A stretch of 64,000 bases of DNA, from assembly GCF_037975245.1 (NCBI RefSeq), contig NC_092579.1, positions 2,659,001 to 2,723,000 of the forward strand, written 5' to 3'. Positions 36,401 to 48,400 of this stretch are shown piece after piece. Below the pieces are notes generated by a model. The model made no database searches and was not told the DNA's origin. It saw nothing but the letters and a program-made list of their open reading frames with translations. Positions within the stretch are counted from its first letter, which is position 1. Each line of letters opens with the position of its first letter. This DNA comes from Apostichopus japonicus. Taxonomy: Eukaryota > Echinodermata > Holothuroidea > Aspidochirotida > Stichopodidae. Both the position numbers and the translations under genes were made by a program.

Positions 36401-39400
36401 ATAGAACCATATATGGATCTCGAGAAACATACAGAGGAGATCGCACAATGGTCAATAAATTGCTGAAATTGAAACCATATCTTACCACATTTTGGCTGCG
36501 TTATTAAGACAGGTCTCCAGGACTTTGAGAAGATTGGATACTTAATTATTTAAGACATTTTAAATCAGACAAGGAAAATTATCACACTTCTGCATACAGG
36601 CATACATGCTTCAGGGAGTGTTAGCTCAGTGGTTAACGCCGGTGCCTTTCAATCATAAGGTCCCCGGTTCGAGTCACTCCAAGATTAATGTTTGTCGTCC
36701 AGTCACAGAGTTGTTGACAATTGACAAGTCATAATCATGGACGTTAAAATATGAATCTAAGAGACTGACTTCGGTCAGCTTGCAGCTTTGATAAGCCAAT
36801 GATGGCTTCTTTGAGAGTTCCTGCTTTCAGGAGGATCTAAAATACATGCATATATGTATCCAGTAACATTGGAAAAGATCAGTGACGTCGCCAGTGACTT
36901 TGTGAGGAATGGGCCACAGCAAAATGAGAGTGAAATTTGTTGGAAGGGGGAGGGTGGAAGAGTGCAGGTAATGCAAACCAGGGGCCGGTGCAAGCATGGA
37001 GAATGAAGCCATGAACCATAGGGCTCCTGCTGGGGTCCAGCAGGTGAAACCCACTGAAACTTTGCAGTGTTTCATCGTTTCCAAAACAAATTCCAAATCA
37101 GGAATAAATGTAAGCAAATTATCGTCAGAAGTAAAACAAAGTTGTGTTTCTTCCTGCCCAAGGTTTTCATTTTTCTTTCTTTTTTTTCATCTGGAGCACA
37201 CCACTGGACACTAAACATTTGGACGGCACATTCTCCCACCCCATGCCCACCCCCTCCCCATGTCCCCTCCTCCTTTGGCGATGCCAATGGAAAAGTGTAC
37301 AATATATGTAAAGAGGTGAGAGGTATGAAATGAGTGAAGTAAATAGCTTTTGATTTTACAACAAGCACATAACACTGATCAGCTAAATATTAGTGTCATT
37401 AACTAAGGAACCCCCAAACACTCAGACCTGGTTTCAGTATTTACAATTCTTGTCTGTCAGTGTTTACTAGATTATAAACACCAGTCATTTTTCCCAGCGC
37501 TGCCTTGGATTCTTGGCTTCAAATTTAAATATGATCCTTTGTTCTTTTGTTAAAGAACAGAATGCAATAGTTACAGTAAGTACTGAGCTTAGCCAGCCAC
37601 CAAGCAAGATTTACCAGTCAAATAACAAATAATTACATACCTCTAACACCTTACATTTTTGCTCTGCTAATGGCAAAGATCCAAACAAATTATGTCGTGT
37701 TGTCAAGATAAATGATAACATATTAACTTGACAATACTACCATTTTAACCTTTATTATATACCCTTATTTAACAAAGTACCCCAAAACTTAAGACTGGTA
37801 TTCAGCTCCATTACAGAGTACATTTACAGTAAGAATAGATTTAGATATAGATGTCAATATTTTTGAACTGGATAAGGATGGAATGATTGACTAATATTAG
37901 AGACTGGGACAAAGTGATAGAGAGACTGCTGGATATTGAATATACTGTATTTTTTGTCAATTTGAATGAGCATCCCCAAAAAAAACCCTAGCTTTGGAAT
38001 TTACAAGACAAGCAACGATCGATGCGTACTTGTCTAGAATCTACTTTCGCACTTTCTTATATACACCCAGCCTATTGACTGTTATGTTTTAGCCCATATA
38101 TGTACCCAGCCTATTGACTGTTACGTTTTAGCCCATATATATACCCAGCCTATTGACTGTTACGTTTTAGCCCATATATATATACCCAGCCTATTGACTG
38201 TTACGTTTTAGCCCTGCGCCCCCAATGAACCCTTATGATCCACCTATTAAAAAGCCTTATTTTCAAGCTTCATAACTAAGGACATTGAGCATCCTAATAC
38301 CTCGTCTCCCTCCCCTGCCTTCAGCTCCCACTGACCCCCCCCATCTCGTCTTTTGTTTCAAACTGTTATGAATTTAATGATACTCATAGCAGTACATGGT
38401 CATGGTTGAACTATATATATTTATATACATTATATAAGTTATTTGTATTGTCCCACTTTCTTTAGGCAAAACTAAGGCTTATTATCAAACCATGAATGAA
38501 CCAATATAACCATACAAAAGTTTGTATGTACCAAATTTACTATCAGGTTTGTGTTGATTTTCTGTTTGTTGCAGAGCATCAGCGACAGCAACTGTTGGTA
38601 ATTGATTTCCCACATTTGTAATTTACACTTGACCTCAGGGTGGCAACAATAGCACTTTCTTTCCAATCGATAATAATTTATTAGTGAGTGAATATAAACT
38701 AAATACTGGAGATATCACTGCAGGGTTTCAAAATCTATTTTGAGGTCTGTTACAGGTTTAATAAATTCAGAGTTGTTGACAATCGACAATTCATAATCAT
38801 GGACGTTAAATATGAATCTAGACTAAGAGGCTGCCTTCAGTCAGCTTGCGGCTTTGATAAGCCAATGAGGCTTCTTCGCGAGTTCCTGCTTGCAGGAGGA
38901 TCTAAAATACATGTATACACATACATACATACACACATACATACATACAAACACCCAGCCGTTTGTTTTCTGGTTTAATACTTGCTTTATGAAGAAAACC
39001 ATTTGCATTCAAACATGTCTAATATATGTAATTAACCTACTGTATACATCAGTATATATATGCATACATTGTATGTACATATATTATTATTATATTATTA
39101 CACCGGTGCATAGCGCAAAATCCCAGGGTTCAATGCGCTTAACGCAACATAAACAAAATACAAAAATACAATTGAATACACTTACTGTAAGCATAGGTTT
39201 GTTTGAAATAAAATGTCTTTAACGCTGATTTGAAAGTGCTGATAGAGGTAAGGCTTTGTATTTCTGATGGTAACTTATTCATATATGCATGTGTGTGTGT
39301 GCAATTGTGCGTTCGTTCGTGCGTATGCGTGCGGGTGCAGGTATGTGTTCGTATGTACGTATACACGTGTGTAAATGTGTGCCATGAAACTTATCACAAG

Positions 39401-42400
39401 AACGGCTGTTCAGAATATATTACATATCCTGATATTATGGATCCACTTCACTACCTTTCAGTTTTCTCTAGATGTCAACATTCATCTGAGGTCAAAGTGC
39501 AAACCAGTTAAAAGCCCCCAAAACTTATGGTTTGGATATTTACCAATGACGGCATACTGACCTGTCTCCATTCCACCTATATACGAACTCAACATAGCTA
39601 AATACAGTAATACAAGTTGGTAACATTTTAGTACTGCACCCTCCCCCCCCCTCCACTGACCTACTTCAGGGTCAGTACTGCCTTTGTCTTCCTCCCAAAT
39701 CTATCAAGGCTTAACAACTATAATTCTATTATCAAGACTGTTCTATAATTCTAGGGTAATTTAATTGCAATTCACTGCAATCATGTCAGGTTTAAGGTTT
39801 TGGTGAATTGTCAATGTGCAAACCTCATAACTTTCCAAAATTTGAACATATATTACAGACCACTTTTGCTCTTTAAGGGCATATTTGGTGAAGCCCATAT
39901 TGAATTCCTTAATACAACTTTTACACATAAAACAACACTGTTCAAATTCAGCATTGTTCATGGCCCAAAAAAAAAATGACTTTAGAATTTAAGAAAATTC
40001 TACTTTATGCTTGTGTGAGACTTAAACACCAAATAACAAAGTCAACTTTTGTGCGAGAAATCAAAAACAGCCATTCCTTTTCCTTAATATTTTAAGGTAA
40101 AATGGACACAGTTAAAATGAGCTAATTAGGAGTAATTTTGTGGTTTCATTCTGCTCTATTATCAAAAATGGTGTGACATCTATTGTACAGGAAAAGACAA
40201 TAGACATTGTAAGTTGAGTAACTAATTTTTCGGCCGAGGTCATACTTTTGTCCTCTGTTCATCGAGGTGTAGAATTAAAAGGATATTTTTAGAATGTCAA
40301 AGGAAACACTCTTCTTATACAAACAAAGTCAAATGCAGGGTGAAATGCAAGGTCCACAATTTTAGGAAAAAACAAACAAGTGTTTTCAAAGAAACCTTGA
40401 GTTGTGAGTATTTTGTATTGGAAACTAAACCTGGGGCTAATCTCTACCATATATACAACTGAAGTACATATTTACCGCAAGTGTCTAAAATCTACTGTAG
40501 AGTTTTTGGGAATTGGTGTGTACTTGGTATAACGCATTACCACTCATACGACTAATCACTTTCCCATGCATCCCCCCCACAAATCATATCCCCTCCCCCT
40601 ACAGCCCTGCCCCTTCCCCAGTCTTTATGGTCTGTGTTTTACTATATAGTGAACATTAGAAAAAGAGGATATAATGTTCAGGACATGTTTTTCATTGAAG
40701 TTTACATCTCTAACAAAACCATAACAAAGAACGGACACTGAGTTTTGGTTTTGAATTGGGTCATTCGTCCGATCTCTGTGCATGGGCCAAAGGTACATGT
40801 ATCGTCACGACTGTGTGACTATTTACTACACAATTTAGTAACCGCAAATGGTAGTAGAGTTGGGGATGGGTTAGTTCGTATTTATAATGGAATGCATACA
40901 GTAGATAATGGAGCTTTAGAAGCCTGAGGTAACATCAATATAACACAGGTCTGTACATACATTGTACAGTAGGTCTATCATGGTAATATCTCTGTCAGTC
41001 TCTAACACCATTGATAACGAATCTATTAAGTTCTTCCTGGTCTTCCTCCAGATTCGACTGAGATGAACAGAAACTATAGAATCGATGCGTACTTTATAAA
41101 TTAATATCGCACAAGTTCTCGATAATTATATATAAATTTTTGTCAGGGTTTAAAATTTGTTGAGGAATCAATACTTTGTGACCTTCCAAGTACTAAACCT
41201 GACCAAGGAACTAGTCAAATGAATGTATGGTACGATCTGAAGAAAAGTACTATGACACCCGCTATAACAATGAAACCACAGTAGCATACTATGCATTGTT
41301 TAAGTATTGATAGTCACCTGATAGTCATACACTGTGTCAATGACTCAAAGAATTGACTTCTAGATGGCAGCCGGATTTGTTCACGAATAGTCGGTAGAAG
41401 AATGAAAACATTTTTAGAAACAATGAAATTGGCATTCAATTGTGCAAAAAATTTACACCCACTCTCAGGGCTAAAAGCACTTTAAGGGTTGAGAAAGCTA
41501 TATTTTTCAAAATGTCTGAACGGAACCACCTTCAAAGAGTGCCACAATTGTCAGGTTTAAATTTGCATTCAATCAATTTAATGCTCAAAAATAGACCTGT
41601 TTAAGGAGTATGGGATAGGCTTATTCGAATTGGGTCAGTGGGGTAAAAATTCTAACACTTTAAAGTTACCCAATTTTGATAGGTTAGGTTGACAGGGGTA
41701 TGATGATTACTTGAGTGGAAGATAGGGGAGATAAAAAATTAATAAATTCATAGAAAATGATTTACAAAAAAGTAGAATTTTCCATCAAATTCACAGCAAG
41801 CGTATCTATAAAATGAGACAATGCTTTGCATGCATGTTTTTCAGTCTCAATAATATATCCCAACTATAAAGTATGAATGATTCAACTTTATAATTACTCA
41901 AGCAAAGTATGGCAAACAGCAATAACTGCCTGACAAAATGTAACCCATATAAATTTCCCACTTCCAGCCAAAACCCTGCAGAACACAAAAAAAAAGAAGT
42001 TTTGACCCAATTTACAGACAGGAAGATTTGTAGACTTTCTCCACATCTTTTACCTGGGAATTGAAACCTTCAAAAAGGTTTGATTTTGAATTCCCATTTG
42101 ATTGGTTTCCTAACCTAGAGCAACAGTCAGCTAGTGAATGTTCTTTTACTCTGCAAACCATAAGGACTAGATCAAAGCTTTCCCTGGAATCAAAAAGACA
42201 ATTATTTCCCATTTGCTATAAGCTATTAGATATGAAGGATTTCCTTATTGACGTTGAAGGATGCAGTCATATTTTTAGAGAATCTTAATACTCCAGAAGT
42301 GTTGTCACACACATTATATCGAGATTAAAAGGCAAAGTTACGTGCAGAATGTGCACAGTGCCGATAAAGGGATTTTTTTTAATGATATTACAGTATATTT

Positions 42401-45400
42401 ATCTAAAATTGGTTGAGCACTAATTACAACAATGTGTACAACAATCATATCAGACACTGTACATGTGTACAAGGGTGTTTCCAGGAAATAACTTCTCGTC
42501 TAAATTTCAACGCAACATTTACTGAACAGTCCGTAATCCTGCGTCGACAATATCAACTTTATATATTTAGACAGAGTTTATCCTCTCAACTTTTTTTGGC
42601 AATTTTGTTTTTGATTCAAACCCTTGTTTTACCTTCTTCTTGTTTTCCATCTTTCTTTTTTGGTTTAACAGACACTTTTTTGGTTTTTTTGCCAAATTTC
42701 GTGATAGTAATATATCGTAGATGCTGGGCCCCTGTGGAGAATTAACTTCCTCCCTTGCTTACCAGTTAAACATTGAATGGGATATGCAGGGATCACTTCA
42801 ATATTCAAATCTTGTTCAGCGCTTTTGAATTTCTCTGAATTTCATCTCTCATAAAATACTATGGTTCCTGCATGAAAGAAAACACTGTTATGTTTACATC
42901 TTTGGACTTGTAGCGCAATATGTCCACTTTGCATATATATCATATTGCAATGCGATTCTGGAGATATCATTCCCTGCATTGGATATGTACAACAAACTAT
43001 CCCTCCAGTGGGTTCAATTACCTTTTTCATGGCAAACTGAAGGCATTTGTGGTATTAAACTTGTGAGTATGAACCAAGATTATTTATGTCATATTCACAG
43101 TACATACACCAAAATTCCCTGAATTGGGTTTTTGAAAGTCTCCTACCTGTCTCGACTCCTCCTATTTCACTATTATTCCATCTACCTAGCCCTATTAACT
43201 GGTACCATTTTAGCAGGGTGCCCCCATTCACCCTTCTCAGGGTCAACGGCCATCACCTTTTCCCTTCCTCTCTACCATCCCACAAAGTAAAGAAGCCTGA
43301 TTCTGGTGACAAATTTCATCCAGGCTAGGAACCTCGCTTCTTTGACTGTTTTCAGCTGCGTGTTGGGATCGGGACAAGTGAGAGAAGAGCGCAGAAAAGA
43401 TATATCAGGAACTGGATTTTTTTTTACAGAATTACTTGCAGCACAAAGTTCACTTTTTATGTTAATGGACCGTGAAATAACAAGTCAAATATTTTGCCTT
43501 GACTTTCTTTACTTCATGTTTGTTAAAATACAGCACTTGTTCATTTATTCATAGACATGTGGGTGTAGCACTGTACAAAGAAGCCTGTACCACAATCATG
43601 TCAGGCTTGGTAAATGTACCCGGTTCATTATGTACAAGGGTGCTTAATGGTTGTGTGCCTGGTTTAATATTAACCAAAGGTACCATCAATCAATGCTAGT
43701 TTTGGTTGTACAATCTTTTGTACAATTACCGCACGGTAACATCTTCTAGACCCCTCACCCATGTTAATGATTCTTTTTTCTTTTTCATTTGTTTAGGCTC
43801 TTTGCAATCTTTAAGATTTACTATGTAGGATTCCATCATGTGTTTACTAAACTCACAGTATCTATGTGCACAAGGGATTAAATGGGATCGGACTCCCTTT
43901 TAGGAATTTGTTTGGCCGAGATTTAGTCATGTGTACCCTAACCAATCACAGGTATCCAGAGAGCAGAATTCATAAGTTTGCAGCCTTTTGGTATAAGGGT
44001 GGAGGGGTATCCTCAGTGTCCTGCAGGGCTTTTGCCTGGAAATGGGAAATATGGGTTCCATTTTGTGGTCTTTGTGTTACATTCACGGCCAGAGGGGAGG
44101 CATTTATCAAATTTTCTCATTTCAGAGTTCTGGTACATGCAAAATGGTTGCGTCATTTTAAGCAGGGAAGTTGGACCCTTACTCAATTCGAATGGACTTA
44201 GAAATTAAAACTTATTAAATTAAAAAGAAAAAAAAAATAATTAAAACTGCATTGCACAGACCCTTTGTATCTCTAGGGTTTCAACACAAATGAATGATTA
44301 ATAACTAATATGTGTGGAAAATTACGGCTGGCACCTACCGATACTGTACCAACCAGCGCTATTAAGCAATGTAAGATCGTGTGATGTCATTATCACCAAA
44401 GTCTACTAATAATAGAATCTAAGCAAATATTTAAAGAACCAGGCAAGGATGGGTTGTGGCTTGCCGTGGAAGCTTCCTTCATATCTTTGATTGTACCTTG
44501 CACTTCTCAAATGATTAATAAAGCTAAAGTAACAGAACACAGGGAATAAACCCAACTGATTGACAATGGTTTGGTAATAATTAAGTCCTTGCTTGCTTGC
44601 AGTATCCTTTGAAAGCCATATATACTTCAGTGGATTCCACAACAGGATGTAGCTCAATGACTTTCTGAATTTGGAAGATCAAAGTTTACCAGGACCTTAC
44701 CTGGCACACCCACAATAAATACAGTATACCTGACTACACTGAGTCTTCAATAGACAGTGTTGACTATTATTTAAACTTACATCAAAGACATCAAGGACAA
44801 CAACAAATCTATAAGTCTTAATATCTCAATGTCCAGCTCAGGGTTATAATATTGGCAGGGCAGAGTATTACAATATCTGAGGTATAAATGTTACCAGCAA
44901 AAAGACAAATCTATTTCTGCCTTGAAGAGTGATTTAATATCAGAAAACAGATTGCAGACAATTTGCATACACGATGAAGTTCACTAGGCATATGTTAATG
45001 CTTTTATGTAGAATTCTTCCAATCTGGTGGTATCATAATCAACCAATAAAGGAAACAATTTATCTTTTTAAACCATAATCTTACACTTAATTCCACCAAA
45101 AGTCCACCAAAAGTCCATCAAAAGTCCATCAAAAGTCCACCAAAAATCATGCAAATAGTTATTTTTTATCCAGATTTAATTTGGAGGCACCTACAGTATG
45201 ATGACCCTGCATGATAAGTATACAATTTCATATTTTAGATTAATTATTATTGTTAACTTGTAAGTGTACCTTACTGAACCCAAGCTAATTAAGACATCTG
45301 AGATGAGGTTTTCTAACTCTCACAAAAACTTCATAGATATATTTAAAATATTGGGTACTGTATGTACACACAAGTTTGATTTAAAAACGGAAGGCAGTTG

Positions 45401-48400
45401 CAGCAAGTTAAATGCGAGTTATAATGGACAGTCAAAAACATCCGCACATTGGGGGGAAAAATGTAACTGATGGGTGACTACCTTGTATTTGATCATTGCA
45501 AGAGGCAGTTCTTGTTCTGTTATTCTCCTTCTATCATGAAAAATGGAGCTTTGACACTTGACAAAATTCACTCACTAATATACCAGAAGACGGCTTAACA
45601 CCATAACTCCAAACTCATACAACTTACAACTTCTCTTCTCTCACCTCCTAACAGAAGAAAATTAGTTTAACCTACCTAAAAAGGAGGAATATATGTCTAA
45701 TGTCAGTATTAAAATCAGTAGATATAGGACACATGGTGTATTGATGTTTGTTCCAACAGTTGAGCATAATTGAGCTTTAGCATGAAACGACTAACGTAGG
45801 AAATGAGAGCAAAACTATGCTTGAAATCCAAACAGTACAGTTTGATCCTATCACTGTATGTAGAAATGAGACTGTCAATGACCAGATATGTGATAGGAAG
45901 CACTTATGAGGATATGGAAATAAAGGCAAGCTTTAGTCGGCAAAACTTTGTGTACACTGTTTCAAAGATCTGTAGAATGACATACTAGTTACTTCCACGT
46001 GTAGTACAGAGCTGCCAACCTTTGAAAACACCAGTATCTTTCAGCCCTAAAACCATTTTTTTCCATATATAGTGACTCAATCTTACAGTTTGGGAACTTC
46101 CAACAATTACAATGCTTATACTAGCCAAGTGATATACTGTATATGCAGGTACAGTGGACGTTAAACTATAAGGGAAACTTGTTCCCTTAAGGGGAATGCC
46201 ACTGCTCTTTAGCTCAAAGCATTGTAATCGGGTCTGAGTGTTTGTGTCTTCAGTTTTCTTTCTCTCCCCTATAGGGTCCTTGATGGGGACTTGAGTGTCC
46301 CTCCTAATTTTTTTTTTCCTACTTAACTCAACTTATCTCCCCTCCTGTCATCTTTTCAAATATTCACTGTACATTATATTGAAAATTAACATTTCAGAAC
46401 AAAATGTTTCCTTTGGGTTCTAGCCTTCTACAATCCACCCACATTCTCCAAATACATTTACAGAACAAGTACAAAACCAGAATAATTATGCTTTTACATC
46501 TAGACACTGCATTGTATCAGCCAAGCTACAGTACGTATTAAAGGGCCTTAATTGTCTCTCAAAATTTCCTGGAGATACTGCCCCTTACACTGCACACTAT
46601 GTACAGTAGGTACTGTATGTATACACATTATAAATAAACTAAGAAAGAATGTACAATGTTGTTAGCATTAACCTCATCACCTCTTCATACTGTATATATG
46701 GACAATACTGGAAACCTGACACATCTTCCCTATTGATATGCTACTACATGCTTCTAGATAAAAATCCTTACTTTAGGTATGTATGTAGGTATATATGTGG
46801 TCAGACTATTGAATTCAATTTGACCAATTTGATGAGTCATCATCATCTCTTCAACATAGCAACAGCAAAGGATTCAGAATGCTCCAGACTTAATCAGCCA
46901 ACAACTAACTGACTTAAACATACTAAACTGTCATTGTACACGACTCAAACATCGCTATTGATTATTACAACAACATTGTAATGCAAGTGGTTGGTGCACA
47001 GATACCATACCTAGCATACATCCATATATGGGAAAGACAATCTGTTCACAGGATAGCAAGGAAAGAAAAGGCAATTCACATAGTTAAGCTAATAAAAGAT
47101 GTGTGTGATTTCTCACCTACCAAAGAATCCACTGAATGAAAGCTTGAACCTGTACATTTTGTGTTTAAGTTTACACAGTCAGATTACAGCTATACAATTC
47201 TGGTCATTAAGGTTATACATGTTATTCACAAGTACAGTATATATACTGTACTGTAGGTACCATACCAATTACTACAGTAATGTACTGTACCTCCACTCCA
47301 AAGAATAAATGTCATATCCACTTGAAAAAGAACAATTGCTAACCACTGCCAAAGTTTAACCGGTAAAAAAAAAGGGACAAAAATAACCTTTCTCTGTGAG
47401 TACTTGTTTTTGGCATCATTAGTTTCACTGCACCTTTATGTGACAGAACATAGATTAAGGTACAGAAACGGTCATGATAAGAAAATTTGCTGGTGCCATT
47501 TAACAAGCCCTTGGCTATCAAGTGGTAAGGAGGAAGTGCACGCCAGTTGAAAATTTCTATCTATATCTATGCTTCAGTGGGCCGGAAAATTTCTTACTAT
47601 ATATATATATGCCTCAGTGGGCCTGGAAAGTCACAATTTAGTGCATTAGTCACTAAACAATTGATTGTGGTACGACGCCTGTGCATACTACACAGTATTG
47701 CACATCCTTCAAATAACGCTTACATTAGAACACTTTTTTTGTTTTGCAATTGGTTTGACTTTGACACAAAAACTGAACATGTATAAAAGATTCTGTGTAT
47801 AGCAATGTGTCCATTTGCATAGAATTTTATAGCAAAATATTACCAGAAATGTCTTTCCCCGAGTAGGTTAAACTTCTGTACACCATTCAAACAGGTATGT
47901 GCCCATGGGGCATGAATGCCCTTATTAATTAATCCTAGGAATTTATTAACTTATGTATGTCAAAACATGGAGAATTACTGCATACTCACAGTCACTACTA
48001 CTGTTACTAATACTAGTGTTAGATTCACAACGAAATGTGAATTAGCAGGACTTGGATATATACAACCAATCTCTTGATATCAGCATTGAAAACCTTACCT
48101 CTGATGGTGTTAGTACAAAGAACCACAATGAATCACTTAATTTCCTATGGAATTTTCAGTAGTCCTTTCATATCAGATACAGAACATGCTGACAACTAGA
48201 AACCACAGAAGGAAGGCTCCACGCCACAAACTGGAAATCTTAAAGCAATCCAGTATGTGTAGCCAGCCATGAGGTAACCACAGGTTTATATAGTTTTAAA
48301 TGACAAGATTAAAAAAGGCTCACAAAATAATATGATGAATTGATTATGTCTGTCCATGTCCCATGTTGGATGCATGAGTGTTTTCTCCCAATAGTTTGAG

